A stretch of DNA of 64,000 nucleotides from Parasedimentitalea huanghaiensis. Lineage in GTDB: Bacteria > Pseudomonadota > Alphaproteobacteria > Rhodobacterales > Rhodobacteraceae. A program made the position numbers and the translations under genes. Below the pieces are notes generated by a model. That model did no database searches and was not told the DNA's origin. It saw nothing but the letters and a program-made list of their open reading frames with translations. This document shows positions 1 to 8,649 of the stretch, one piece after another. The stretch's first letter is position 1. Each line of letters starts with the position of its first letter. The stretch covers positions 496,001-560,000 of the forward strand of contig NZ_WQLV01000002.1 of NCBI RefSeq assembly GCF_009753675.1, read 5' to 3'.

Positions 1-1292
1 TTCTCGACCCCGACACCATGCTCACCGGTCAGACAACCGCCAACCTCAACGCAAAGCTTCAGGATATCGGCACCCATGTCCTCACACAGCTCCAGATCCC
101 CCGGCTTGTTGGCATCAAACAGGATCAACGGGTGCATATTACCATCCCCGGCATGAAACACATTGGCCACCCCCAGCCCATATTGCTTACTCAATTCACC
201 AATCCGCCGCAGCACATAGGGCAACTCGGTCACCGGGATCGTTCCATCCAGACACATGTAATCGTTGATCTGCCCCATCGCACCAAAGGCTGATTTGCGG
301 CCCAGCCAGATCCGCCCAGCCTCATCCGCATCCTGCGCCTCGCGCAGCTCCACCGGATTATGCGACTTGGCAATCTCGATGATCAGCCCCAACTGATGAT
401 CAATCTCCGCCTCACTGCCCTCGACCTCGACAATCAACAGCGCTTCGCACATTGGGTATCCCGCCTTGGCAAAGGCCTCACAAGCCTCGATGCAGGGGCG
501 ATCCATGAACTCAATCGCTACCGGCAACACGCCTGCCTTTATAATATCGCTGACACAGGCGCCGGCGACCTCATTGCTGTCGTAGCCAATCAACACCGGC
601 CGCGCACCCTCGGGCTTGCGCAAGATCCGCAAGGTCGCCTCGGTCACCACACCCAGCTGCCCCTCGCTGCCGCAGATCACCCCCAGCAAGTCTAAACCGC
701 CAGCATCCAAATGCGCGCCGCCAATTTCAACAACAGTGCCATCCATCATCACCAAGGTCACGCCCATCAGGTTGTTGGTCGTGACCCCATATTTCAGACA
801 ATGCGCCCCGCCTGAATTCATCGCGATATTGCCAGCAATCGCACAGGCCAATTGCGACGACGGATCCGGCGCATAGAAAAAGTCCTCTTCCTCTACCGCT
901 CCCGACACACTCAGGTTGGTACGCCCGGTCTGCACGCGGATGACGCGGTTGTCGTAATCCGTCTCCAGCACCTCGTTCATCCGAGCCACACCCAGAATAA
1001 CCGAATCCGCCGTCGGTAATGCCCCTCCGGCCAATGATGTCCCCGCCCCGCGCGGCACCACTGGCACGCCCATCTGATGACAGACCCGCAGAACATCCGA
1101 GACTTCCTGTGTTGTCCGCGGCAAAACCACCAACATCGGAGGACACCGGTATGCTGTCAAAGCATCACATTCATACGCCCGTGTTTCAGCCTCATCCTGA
1201 ATCAACGCATCCAGGGGCAAAACAGTGGACAGCTTAGCGGCCAGCTCAGCCTTACGCGCCAGAATCGCTGTATTCGGGGATGGCATTTGCAT
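1..1292 (-). CDS. glcD: Glycolate oxidase subunit GlcD (FAD-binding), 3' end cut by window edge
   Basis: Reading the minus strand from ATG at 1292 gives an uninterrupted frame running off the left edge (about 430 residues seen of a usual 470-500). It would be the FAD-linked subunit of glycolate oxidase, oxidising glycolate to glyoxylate. The N-terminal FAD-binding PCMH domain shows VVPRGAGTSLAGGALP followed by APDPSSQLACAIAGNIAMNSGG; the C-terminal oxidase domain shows NVFHAGDGNMHP and ends in the signature CLTGEHGVGVE. The start at 1292 has AGGAGAG a few bases upstream; a second in-frame ATG lies two codons later. glcE and glcF would be expected beyond the left edge (inference). A D-lactate dehydrogenase paralogue is the main alternative. 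Confidence 0.9.
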   Translation of the reverse strand, partial: MQMPSPNTAILARKAELAAKLSTVLPLDALIQDEAETRAYECDALTAYRCPPMLVVLPRTTQEVSDVLRVCHQMGVPVVPRGAGTSLAGGALPTADSVILGVARMNEVLETDYDNRVIRVQTGRTNLSVSGAVEEEDFFYAPDPSSQLACAIAGNIAMNSGGAHCLKYGVTTNNLMGVTLVMMDGTVVEIGGAHLDAGGLDLLGVICGSEGQLGVVTEATLRILRKPEGARPVLIGYDSNEVAGACVSDIIKAGVLPVAIEFMDRPCIEACEAFAKAGYPMCEALLIVEVEGSEAEIDHQLGLIIEIAKSHNPVELREAQDADEAGRIWLGRKSAFGAMGQINDYMCLDGTIPVTELPYVLRRIGELSKQYGLGVANVFHAGDGNMHPLILFDANKPGDLELCEDMGADILKLCVEVGGCLTGEHGVGVE

Positions 1293-1304
1293 AGAGACTC
1301 TCCT

Positions 1305-1325
1305 TTGGTAAACTAATATTACCAA
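1305..1325. promoter_or_regulatory. Inverted repeat upstream of glcD, candidate operator
   Basis: TTGGTAA (1305-1311) and TTACCAA (1319-1325) form a perfect 7-bp inverted repeat with a 7-base AT-rich spacer. It lies immediately upstream of the glcD ribosome binding site, where a repressor would block transcription. TTGGT/ACCAA half-sites recall GntR-family operators, but the spacing is wider than the usual FadR-type 3 bases, so the regulator is unknown. Confidence 0.4.
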
Positions 1326-1371
1326 TTTATACCCGCTGGCAAGAACCATATTGACACGTTAGGTTGGCCAC

Positions 1372-2082
1372 ATGAACTGGACCGAACGCCTCAGCCTATT
1401 TTCTTCCTTTGATTTGGTCGCCTTATGCCTTTTGATTGGGGGGTGGTTCTGGATCGGATGGCGTATTGAAAACACAGCCCCTACGCGCCCCTCTGTCTCG
1501 ATCCTGATGGAGGACTTCCGCCGCGGCTGGATGCACCAGATGGTTACACGCGAACCACGGGTGTTTGACGCTCAACTGATTGGCAGTCTGCGCCAGGGGG
1601 CAACGTTCTTTGCCTCAGCTGCGATGATTGCCATCGGTGGCGGTCTCGCCCTGATCGGTAACACCGAACAGCTTGAAGGCGTGGTCAGCGATCTCACCCT
1701 TGGCAAAACCCCCGCCTTTGTTTGGGAGGTCAAACTGCTTCTGGTTTTAATGTTCCTTGCCAATGCATTTTTGAAATACGTCTGGGCCCACCGTCTGTTT
1801 GGCTATTGTTCGGTCCTGATGGCCGCGGTTCCAAACAAACCGGATGGCGACCAGGCCTACCCGCGCGCAGCCCAAGCTGCGGAAATCTGTATCAATGCCG
1901 CCCGCAGTTTCAACCGGGGTATGCGATCCACTTACTTTGCACTGGCGGCCGTCGCCTGGCTGGCCGGTGCCTTTGCCCTGATCTGCGCAACCGTGGTCAC
2001 GTTGGCCATGCTTTACCGCCGCGAGTTTGCATCGCAATCGCGTGAAACGCTGTTGCGCATTCCGCCTGACACAACAATGTGA
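1372..2082 (+). CDS. DUF599 family membrane protein
   Basis: 236-residue integral membrane protein of the DUF599 family, function unknown. Hydrophobic segments lie at about residues 15-30, 75-95, 115-135 and 190-215. The family-like stretch RVFDAQLIGSLRQGATFFAS sits before the second hydrophobic segment, and ARSFNRGMRSTYFALAA near the C-terminus is also typical of the family. The ATG at 1372 follows the glcD promoter region divergently. The next gene starts 35 bases downstream on the same strand, so they may be co-transcribed. No catalytic motif is apparent. Confidence 0.75.
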   Translation: MNWTERLSLFSSFDLVALCLLIGGWFWIGWRIENTAPTRPSVSILMEDFRRGWMHQMVTREPRVFDAQLIGSLRQGATFFASAAMIAIGGGLALIGNTEQLEGVVSDLTLGKTPAFVWEVKLLLVLMFLANAFLKYVWAHRLFGYCSVLMAAVPNKPDGDQAYPRAAQAAEICINAARSFNRGMRSTYFALAAVAWLAGAFALICATVVTLAMLYRREFASQSRETLLRIPPDTTM

Positions 2083-2117
2083 AATCGCATTTTACAGGAC
2101 CCCGCTAGGGTGGTCAC

Positions 2118-2471
2118 ATGAAACAGATTCTCGCCCTGATACTCGCCACCGCCGCGATACCAGCTATGGCAGATGCTCCCCTGGTCGAAAATGTCAGGAC
2201 ACAAAACTCCAGCAGCGGTTGGAAATTTCACGTTACCCTGTCCCATCCTGACACCGGATGGGATCACTATGCCGACGGTTGGCGCGTGCTGGATATGAAT
2301 GGCACCGAGTCGGGAATGCGAGTCCTCGGCCACCCCCATGAGCAAGAGCAACCCTTCACCCGTTCACTGAGCGGGGTACAGATTCCTGTGGGAACTCAGC
2401 AGGTCCAAATCCAAGCCCGCTGCCTAACCGATGGCTGGGCCTCGGAAACATATCTGGTCCGCCTACCGTAA
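2118..2471 (+). CDS. Small secreted protein of unknown function
   Basis: 117-residue protein with a clear Sec signal peptide (MKQILALILATAAIPAMA, cleavage after AMA), so it is probably periplasmic. The mature part is about 98 residues, rich in Trp and His and apparently beta-rich (SSGWKFHVTLSHPDTGWDHY, then WRVLDMNG), with one Cys near the C-terminus. I do not recognise a named family; similar short secreted proteins are common in Rhodobacteraceae. It follows the DUF599 gene closely on the same strand. Confidence 0.6.
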   Translation: MKQILALILATAAIPAMADAPLVENVRTQNSSSGWKFHVTLSHPDTGWDHYADGWRVLDMNGTESGMRVLGHPHEQEQPFTRSLSGVQIPVGTQQVQIQARCLTDGWASETYLVRLP

Positions 2472-2542
2472 CAAGCCCGCGCTTCTTTTTGCCTAAAATA
2501 CTCGCGCCGCAGGCACGCGCCATAAGGCGCGTCCGAATGCCC

Positions 2543-3013
2543 TCAGACCCGGTGATACGGGCTGCCACCCAAGATCGTCGCTGCGCGATAGATTTGTTCG
2601 GCCAGCATCACCCGCACCAGCATATGCGGCCAAACCATTTTGCCAAAGGATATCGAGAAATCGGCCTCGGCGCGCAGGCTAGGATCAATCCCATCGGCAC
2701 CGCCAATGATCAGCGCCAAATCCTGTCGGCCAGTGTCACGCCATCCGGCCATTTTCTGTGCAAAATCCGGCGAGGACAGCACCTTGCCACGCTCATCGAG
2801 CGTACAGATCACCGCCCCTTTTGGCAGGGCCTTGCGCAATAGCGCCGCTTCGGCAGCCATTCCGGCGTTTTTCTTGTCTTCAACCTCGACCACCCGTGCG
2901 GGGCCCAACCCCAGGGCACGGCCACTGCGGTCAAACCGGGTCAGATAATCATCGATCAAGGTTTTTTCGGGGCCAGCTCGCAGGCGGCCAACAACACAGA
3001 GATGTACACGCAT
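2543..3013 (-). CDS. rlmH: 23S rRNA (pseudouridine-1915-N3)-methyltransferase RlmH
   Basis: SPOUT-class methyltransferase that methylates pseudouridine 1915 in helix 69 of 23S rRNA using SAM. The 156-residue length matches the family. The SAM-binding knot motif LALIIGGADGID and the C-terminal VWPHMLVRVMLAEQIYRA with HPYHR-like end (SPYHRV) are present. The frame stays open upstream, but MRVHLCVVGRLRAGPEK at 3013 is the conserved start. It lies downstream of rsfS on the same strand, the common rsfS-rlmH pairing. Confidence 0.93.
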   Translation of the reverse strand: MRVHLCVVGRLRAGPEKTLIDDYLTRFDRSGRALGLGPARVVEVEDKKNAGMAAEAALLRKALPKGAVICTLDERGKVLSSPDFAQKMAGWRDTGRQDLALIIGGADGIDPSLRAEADFSISFGKMVWPHMLVRVMLAEQIYRAATILGGSPYHRV

Positions 3014-3066
3014 GCGGAGATACCCCAGCAGCGGCCCGAGCAAATGCACGGGCCATTACCATTTTC

Positions 3067-3094
3067 GAAGTCAGCTATTAGAAGTCAGCTATTA
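3067..3094. repeat. 14-bp perfect tandem duplication spanning the rsfS stop codon
   Basis: GAAGTCAGCTATTA occurs twice head to tail (3067-3080 and 3081-3094). The right copy includes the rsfS stop codon (complement of tta, 3092-3094), so the left copy adds a second in-register stop-like segment downstream of rsfS. This looks like a replication-slippage duplication with no effect on the protein. Confidence 0.8.
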
Positions 3095-3439
3095 GCTATC
3101 TTCGCCAAGCCACATCTTTTCAAGCTGATAGAACTCGCGAACTTCGGGCCGGAAGACATGAACGATAACATCGCCCGTATCAATCAGCACCCAATCACCC
3201 GTGTCACGGCCTTCTGTTTTGCAGGTAAAGCCATAGTCCTGCTTGATCCGCTCAGCCAGCTTTTGCGACAAAGCAGACACCTGTCGGGTCGAGCGACCTG
3301 TTGCAACGACCATGTAGTCGCCAATTGCCGTTTTACCGCGCAGATCAATCTGCACCACGTCTTCAGCTTTATCTTCATCTAGCGATGCAAGAATGCGAGC
3401 CAGCAACTCTTCGCTACCTGGTCGAGTTTGAGCAGCCAT
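3092..3439 (-). CDS. rsfS: Ribosomal silencing factor RsfS
   Basis: 115-residue RsfS/DUF143 protein, which binds ribosomal protein uL14 and blocks 30S-50S joining in poor growth conditions. Diagnostic stretches are AEDVVQIDLRGKTAIGDYMV, GDWVLIDTGDVIVHVF and REFYQLEKMW, all in family order. The start MAAQTRPG at 3439 gives the usual length. It is upstream of rlmH (79 bases between them) and the two probably form an operon. Confidence 0.93.
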   Translation of the reverse strand: MAAQTRPGSEELLARILASLDEDKAEDVVQIDLRGKTAIGDYMVVATGRSTRQVSALSQKLAERIKQDYGFTCKTEGRDTGDWVLIDTGDVIVHVFRPEVREFYQLEKMWLGEDS

Positions 3440-3920
3440 TACGGGTGCCCCACTGTCAGCGGACTCAACCGCTTCGGATTCGGGTGACAGGACATCGTCC
3501 TCCTTTTTGGGCGCCGTCCGCCCCCCGGCGCTGGGGATATGGCAAAAATAGCAAGCCTCAGACCAGTTTTCAACGCGGCCGGTAAGATTTGAGGCGAATC
3601 AAGACGTCTCTGTGCCCGATCTGCACGGCTTAGTGAAGAGGGTAGCAGCCATGCACAGCGGGAAAACGCGCAATGTTTGCCATGTTTGCCGCAGTTGGGC
3701 CCGTCTTTACCACAGTTGGGCCGGGCGAACCCTTGATTGCCTAGGCCACCGCCTGTATCTGACAGCCATGATACCCGTATTGGCGCAAAAAATCGAACTG
3801 CAAGATCGCACCCGCCTGCGTGAGCGATTCTTTGGCGCCGCCCGCTCGGTTTTGGCCCGGCTATAACGCCTGCCCGCCCCTCAGCCAGCTTATTGAAAAT
3901 ACAAAACGGGAGAGGACCCC
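3440..3920. other. Intergenic region, no confident gene
   Basis: About 480 bases between the divergent rsfS and leuC genes. An 84-codon open frame (3612-3866) has no family resemblance. A short imperfect direct repeat containing CAGTTGGGCC occurs near 3695-3725. The region probably carries both promoters and perhaps a leader for leuC, but I see no clear leader peptide, riboswitch or terminator. Confidence 0.5.
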
Positions 3921-5324
3921 ATGTCCCCCAAAACGCTCTATGACAAAATCTGGGATGCGCATGTTGCGCATGAAGCAGAAGACGGCACCACACTGCTGTA
4001 TATCGACCGCCACCTGGTTCACGAAGTGACCAGTGCCCAGGCGTTCGAAGGTCTGCGCATGACCAACCGTACGGTACGCGCACCTGATAAAACGATCGCC
4101 GTGCCAGACCACAACGTGCCCACCACGCCAGACCGCGTCAACGGCATCGAAAACGAAGAAGGCCGCATTCAGGTTGCCGCGCTGGATACCAATGCCAAGG
4201 AATTTGGCATCCACTACTACCCAATGAACGACATCCGTCAGGGCATCGTACACATCGTCGGCCCAGAGCAGGGCTGGACCCTGCCCGGCATGACCGTGGT
4301 TTGCGGCGACAGCCACACCGCGACTCACGGCGCATTTGGCGCGCTGGCTCACGGCATCGGCACGTCCGAAGTTGAGCACGTTCTGGCCACCCAGACGCTG
4401 ATCCAGAAAAAGTCCAAAAACATGAAGGTCGAGATCACTGGCAAGTTGCAGCCAGGTGTGACCGCCAAAGACATCACGCTGGCAGTGATCGGTGAAACCG
4501 GCACCGCCGGCGGCACTGGCTATGTCATCGAGTATTGCGGCGAAGCGATCCGTGATCTGTCGATGGAAGGTCGCATGACCGTCTGCAACATGGCCATCGA
4601 AGGCGGCGCCCGCGCTGGCCTGATTGCTCCGGACGAGACCACGTTTAAATACGTCAACGGCCGCGCCCACGCCCCTAAGGGTGCCCAGTGGGAAGCTGCG
4701 ATGGACTGGTGGAAGACGCTCTACACCGACGAAGGTGCGGAATTCGATCTGGTCGTCACCCTGAAAGGTGAAGACATCCAGCCGGTTGTCACCTGGGGCA
4801 CCTCGCCCGAGGACGTTCTGCCCATCACCGCCAAGGTTCCTTTCCCCGAGGACTTTACCGGCGGCAAAGTTGATGCGGTTAAACGTGCGCTTGACTACAT
4901 GGGCCTCGAATCCGGCACCAACCTGACTGACATCGAAATCGACACTGTCTTTATCGGTTCTTGCACCAACGGCCGCATCGAAGATCTGCGCGCCGTGGCT
5001 GATGTGGTCAAAGGCAAAAAGATCAAAGATGGTATGCGCGCCATGATCGTTCCGGGCTCCGGCCTTGTTCGGGCACAGGCCGAAGAAGAAGGTCTGGGCG
5101 ACATCTTTGTCGAGGCTGGCTTTGAATGGCGTCTGGCCGGTTGCTCTATGTGTCTGGCGATGAACCCCGATCAGCTGTCCGAGAACGAGCGCTGCGCCTC
5201 GACCTCGAACCGCAACTTCGAAGGTCGCCAAGGCTACAAGGGCCGCACCCACCTGGTGTCCCCAGCCATGGCCGCCGCTGCTGCCCTGACCGGCAAGCTG
5301 ACCGACGTACGCGATCTAACCTAG
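3921..5324 (+). CDS. leuC: 3-isopropylmalate dehydratase large subunit LeuC
   Basis: Aconitase-superfamily subunit that with LeuD isomerises 2-isopropylmalate to 3-isopropylmalate in leucine synthesis. The 467-residue length is standard. The three [4Fe-4S] ligands are visible: Cys348 in [14 protein letters not shown] and Cys408 and Cys411 in [36 protein letters not shown] is the family signature. The start ATG at 3921 follows GGGAGAGG. leuD follows after one small ORF, an unusual interruption because leuC and leuD are commonly adjacent or nearly so. Confidence 0.97.
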   Translation: MSPKTLYDKIWDAHVAHEAEDGTTLLYIDRHLVHEVTSAQAFEGLRMTNRTVRAPDKTIAVPDHNVPTTPDRVNGIENEEGRIQVAALDTNAKEFGIHYYPMNDIRQGIVHIVGPEQGWTLPGMTVVCGDSHTATHGAFGALAHGIGTSEVEHVLATQTLIQKKSKNMKVEITGKLQPGVTAKDITLAVIGETGTAGGTGYVIEYCGEAIRDLSMEGRMTVCNMAIEGGARAGLIAPDETTFKYVNGRAHAPKGAQWEAAMDWWKTLYTDEGAEFDLVVTLKGEDIQPVVTWGTSPEDVLPITAKVPFPEDFTGGKVDAVKRALDYMGLESGTNLTDIEIDTVFIGSCTNGRIEDLRAVADVVKGKKIKDGMRAMIVPGSGLVRAQAEEEGLGDIFVEAGFEWRLAGCSMCLAMNPDQLSENERCASTSNRNFEGRQGYKGRTHLVSPAMAAAAALTGKLTDVRDLT

Positions 5325-5329
5325 TAATC

Positions 5330-5785
5330 GTGGCAGAGCTCTCCGATATCACATCCCGGCACGACGCGGCCATCGCAGCGATGGCGAAGCGACGTACCGG
5401 GAAATACGACCGTCCAGTAGTCGTCGTTTCTGATCTTGGTAAGTCAAAAAATCTTGAAGAAGAGCGCTCTGTTTTTAATGCTATTGGCCTAACTTTGGCA
5501 TGCAAATTTGAGACTGGCGAATGGGACTATGAATTCTGTGATTGCGTGGCCAACGATCTTTGGTGGTTAATGTTGGATCGCTTGGACGCCCCACATGGAG
5601 AAAAAATTTCGTTGGCCGAAACCATGAGTAATGTCTTTTTTGCTTTCGATGATGGTGAATATCGCCGTCCAGGAGACCCAAAAGATCTAGACCCAATAGC
5701 TTTTTACACGGTTCCAGAAATCAAACGAATTCTCTCCCAACACACGGAGAGTAAATCTGAGGAGTCCATAAATGGACAAGTTTGA
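5330..5785 (+). CDS. Unknown ORF inserted between leuC and leuD
   Basis: Open frame between leuC (6 bases upstream) and leuD (overlapped by 14 bases). The likely start is GTG at 5330; an in-frame ATG at 5381 would give about 134 residues. The product is about 151 residues, acidic, and rich in Asp, Glu and Trp ([20 protein letters not shown], then [20 protein letters not shown]). It has no signal peptide or membrane segment and I do not recognise the family. Its base composition appears more AT-rich than that of the flanking leu genes, suggesting a later insertion that preserved coupling to leuD. It could be a lineage-specific passenger or a modulator; there is no evidence for either. Confidence 0.6.
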   Translation: MAELSDITSRHDAAIAAMAKRRTGKYDRPVVVVSDLGKSKNLEEERSVFNAIGLTLACKFETGEWDYEFCDCVANDLWWLMLDRLDAPHGEKISLAETMSNVFFAFDDGEYRRPGDPKDLDPIAFYTVPEIKRILSQHTESKSEESINGQV

Positions 5786-6377
5786 AAAACTTCAGGGCAT
5801 CGCTGCCCCTATGCCGTTGGTCAATATCGACACCGATATGATCATCCCAAAAGTTCACCTGAAATCGATCAAGCGGACCGGTTTTGGCAAGAACCTGTTC
5901 GACGAGATGCGGTTCAACCGTGATGGCACCGAGATCGCTGATTTCGTGCTGAACAAACCGCAGTACCGCGACGCTGACATTCTGGTGGCCGGTGACAACT
6001 TTGGCTGTGGCTCATCACGCGAGCACGCGCCTTGGGCGATTGCTGATTTTGGTATCAAATGTGTGATCTCGACCTCATTTGCTGACATCTTCTTCAACAA
6101 CTGCTTCAAGAACGGCATCCTGCCAATCGTCCTGCCACAAGAGCAGGTCGACATCCTGATGGCTGACGCTGAAAAAGGCGCAAACGCACGGATGACCGTG
6201 GATCTGGTAACCCAGGAAATTACCACATCCGATGGCGATGTGATCAAGTTCGACGTGGATGCCTTCAAAAAGCACTGCCTGCTCGAAGGTCTGGATGACA
6301 TCGGCCTGACCATGGAAAAAGCGGCTTCGATCGACACCTTCGAAGAAAAGGCCGCTCAGTCACGCCCTTGGGTCTGA
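5772..6377 (+). CDS. leuD: 3-isopropylmalate dehydratase small subunit LeuD
   Basis: Swivel-domain partner of LeuC. The 201-residue length is typical. Conserved blocks are [18 protein letters not shown] near the N-terminus, [20 protein letters not shown] (substrate-loop signature), and the [20 protein letters not shown] stretch. The ATG at 5772 is preceded by GAGGAG. It overlaps the 3' end of the upstream unknown ORF by 14 bases, consistent with translational coupling. A strong terminator follows. Confidence 0.97.
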   Translation: MDKFEKLQGIAAPMPLVNIDTDMIIPKVHLKSIKRTGFGKNLFDEMRFNRDGTEIADFVLNKPQYRDADILVAGDNFGCGSSREHAPWAIADFGIKCVISTSFADIFFNNCFKNGILPIVLPQEQVDILMADAEKGANARMTVDLVTQEITTSDGDVIKFDVDAFKKHCLLEGLDDIGLTMEKAASIDTFEEKAAQSRPWV

Positions 6378-6401
6378 CCTGCGATTTGCCAAAGACACAC
6401 A

Positions 6402-6432
6402 AAAGGCCGCTCAGAAATGGGCGGCCTTTTTT
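6402..6432 (+). terminator. Rho-independent terminator after leuD
   Basis: AAAGGCCGC (6402-6410) pairs perfectly with GCGGCCTTT (6421-6429) around a 10-base loop and runs into a T-rich stretch. It lies 24 bases after the leuD stop. The convergent gene at 6451 ends close by, and the A-run on the left arm could let it act in both directions. Confidence 0.9.
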
Positions 6433-6450
6433 AGTATTGTCTCTGACAGA

Positions 6451-6735
6451 TCAGTTGCTCGCGAAGACTTCCCCGGCGTGAACACCTTCCATCGTCATGG
6501 TAAATTCACCCGCAGCCTGTTTTCGAACCTCAGCAATCTTTTCCTGAGCAGCGGCAGCGGTTGCAGCATCTGAATACTGTGTAATCACACACATGGTTAA
6601 ATCACCGGTGCGTACCATCTGCACACCTGTTGCCCCAACTGACATAACCAGCGGAACGTATTTTTCATTTGCAGTAGCGATCATTTCGTCTGACATTTCT
6701 TCGGCAGACCAAAGGGTCAAAGTAACGTAAGCCAA
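6451..6735 (-). CDS. Small conserved protein, possibly dimeric alpha+beta barrel
   Basis: 94-residue protein without signal peptide. The pattern MAYVTLTLWSAEEMSDEMIA, then MVRTGDLTMCVITQYSD, then KIAEVRKQAAGEFTMTMEG resembles a beta-alpha-beta-beta-alpha-beta ferredoxin-like fold of the kind seen in antibiotic-biosynthesis-monooxygenase-like and stress-responsive barrel proteins. That fold guess rests only on apparent secondary-structure alternation. It is convergent with leuD. No substrate can be named. Confidence 0.6.
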   Translation of the reverse strand: MAYVTLTLWSAEEMSDEMIATANEKYVPLVMSVGATGVQMVRTGDLTMCVITQYSDAATAAAAQEKIAEVRKQAAGEFTMTMEGVHAGEVFASN

Positions 6736-6960
6736 TACTCGTACTCCCTAAAAACACAGCGAAACAGAATCGCTGAATGGCCGACCTTAACACATTCACA
6801 GAACCTGCCCGACCGCCAAGCAGAACACCTTCGCCGTTATGCAAAAACCTTCGGTAGCTTTCCCCCTGCCACTATGGGTAATGTCAGCCCACCCAGGGTC
6901 TTGATCCCAATAGAAATGCAGGGTCCGCTTAAAAGTTTTTTGATTTTCAGGAGAAATATA

Positions 6961-7482
6961 ATGTCAGACTCGGTGAAATGGATGTTGCTAGGCGCTCTAT
7001 CGCTGTTCTTTAGCATTCTGGTTTTGGGCAATACCGTCATTGCAACCATGGCAGTCACCACCCTGACAGGTGCGATGTTGATGGTGTCTGGTGTGTTCCA
7101 GGTCATCGGTGGTTTTTCCAGCACCGAATCGACAGGCAGCAAGATTTTTGGCATCCTGATGGGACTTCTGATGGGTTTTCTCGGCACCAACTTTCTGTTC
7201 AACCCACTGCAGGGCGCCATTTCCCTCACCATGCTAATACTCATCCTTTTGATCTCTAGCGGCATTGTCCGATTGATCTTTGCATGGAAGATGCGCAGCA
7301 CCGTATATTTTTGGCCAATGATCCTGTCTGGTGCAATTTCTGTACTGCTGGCTGGCTATATCTGGACCAATTTTGCTGCCGCCTCTTTGACTTTTCTGGG
7401 CATAATGCTGGGCATCGAATTGATGATGAACGGGTTCAGCCTAATTGTCATTGGGCTCTCAAGCCGCAGCCAGAGAGACTGA
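6961..7482 (+). CDS. HdeD-family (DUF308) membrane protein
   Basis: 173-residue polytopic inner-membrane protein. It shows about six short hydrophobic segments arranged as the DUF308 repeat, with GALSLFFSILVLGN at the start and VSGVFQVIGGF and SSGIVRLIFAWKMRS as repeat-like units. HdeD of E. coli is linked to acid resistance, but in alphaproteobacteria the role is unknown. The ATG at 6961 has AGGAGA upstream; the frame extends further 5' without a better start. Confidence 0.8.
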   Translation: MSDSVKWMLLGALSLFFSILVLGNTVIATMAVTTLTGAMLMVSGVFQVIGGFSSTESTGSKIFGILMGLLMGFLGTNFLFNPLQGAISLTMLILILLISSGIVRLIFAWKMRSTVYFWPMILSGAISVLLAGYIWTNFAAASLTFLGIMLGIELMMNGFSLIVIGLSSRSQRD

Positions 7483-7508
7483 ACCAGCCAATTGAGTCCA
7501 CACAGCGT

Positions 7509-7539
7509 ACCGGGCCGTCAGTTCAACTGGCGGCCCGGT
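7509..7539 (+). terminator. GC-rich hairpin after the HdeD-like gene
   Basis: ACCGGGCCG (7509-7517) pairs with CGGCCCGGT (7531-7539), and the loop itself contains a short CAGTT/AACTG pairing. It begins 26 bases after the stop codon. No T-tract follows, so it may be a weak or Rho-assisted terminator or a 3' stabilising hairpin. Confidence 0.6.
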
Positions 7540-7815
7540 AAGCCCTATGGGTCTCCTCAGGGTCGCCACAACATATAGTGCGCAAAGCTAGATACCCCTA
7601 AATACTGAGGTTTTCATGATGCATTCTCGCACCACTACTCCCACCATAAACCCTACCAACGGCGGTATTTGCTGCTCAGATCTTGAGGGGAATCGTGAAA
7701 CAAGGCACAAATAGGGCGCAAATGAGGCACAGCGATCCCAGACCACCGGGGTTGCGTCAAAGTGGAACAAAGGTTCGGCAACGTATCGACCTGTCCAGTT
7801 TGAAGGGAACGAACA

Positions 7816-8649
7816 GTGTTAGCACGCATAACAGGCGCAGCTATGCGCGGTATACTTGTGGCATTTCTAATTGCCATGCCGTCATTGCTACTGCCAAATT
7901 TCGCAACGGACTCTGCTGAGATCGTGGCCTTAATGGCCCTACTCGGAGGCATATTGACCTTTGCCGAGTACTATTCCAACTTCCCCAGCTTCATTGAATT
8001 TCGCGAAGCACCACCGCTAAACCGGATGCGGTTCATATCCTTACTGGTGACCATCGGAATTCTGAGCCTGATGGCACGTCACCCATTTGAACCCACAGGC
8101 CTCACAACCCTTATCCACGGCATGGGTAGTAAACTTGGGAACGCGCTGGATTTCTCATACTCACCTGTGCATCTGGTCACACTGATTATGCCGCCACATG
8201 CATCAGCCGAAACGGTGAGCATGGTCCGGGCGGCAGCAGGCCTTGCCTATGTGATCGGACTGATCAGTGTTGCGGTCTTCTTCTTCACGATCCACATCCG
8301 CAATTGGCCCGTCGCCAATGGCGCCTTCAACGTCTGGGTAAATTTACCCTTGTTTGATCCAACCACAGGTGGCGATGTCGTACATCGACTGCAACGTGAT
8401 GGCCGGATCAATTTGATATTCGGCGTATTGCTCCCCTTTGCAATTCCTGCGGCAGTATCCGCATTGTCAGCAGTATTCGACCCAGCGGTCCTAAGTCATC
8501 CGCAAACTCTGGTCTGGATGATCGGCGCATGGGGGTTCCTGCCCACATCCTTGGTGATGCGCGGAATGGCAATGTTGCGGGTGGCAGAGCTGATCGAACA
8601 AAAGCGCCGCCGCGCTTATGCAAACGCTGAGGCTATACAAACAGCATGA
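7816..8649 (+). CDS. Integral membrane protein of unknown function
   Basis: 277-residue polytopic membrane protein with hydrophobic segments near residues 10-28, 35-50, 72-88, 140-158, 198-220 and 232-250. The start is GTG at 7816 with AAGGGA upstream; ATG at 7843 is an alternative. No named family is recognised. Its last four bases overlap the start of the next gene, so the two are translationally coupled and may act together. The 330 bases upstream (7483-7815) hold one hairpin and no gene that I can support. Confidence 0.65.
   Translation: MLARITGAAMRGILVAFLIAMPSLLLPNFATDSAEIVALMALLGGILTFAEYYSNFPSFIEFREAPPLNRMRFISLLVTIGILSLMARHPFEPTGLTTLIHGMGSKLGNALDFSYSPVHLVTLIMPPHASAETVSMVRAAAGLAYVIGLISVAVFFFTIHIRNWPVANGAFNVWVNLPLFDPTTGGDVVHRLQRDGRINLIFGVLLPFAIPAAVSALSAVFDPAVLSHPQTLVWMIGAWGFLPTSLVMRGMAMLRVAELIEQKRRRAYANAEAIQTA

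Noticed and set aside
3612-3866. An 84-codon plus-strand frame upstream of leuC
   Set aside because: No RBS of note, no family, and Arg/Leu-rich content typical of random GC-rich frames.
3861-5252. A 463-codon open frame on the minus strand across leuC
   Set aside because: It is antisense to a clearly identified leuC, has no family motif, and arises from GC-rich codon bias in the opposite frame.
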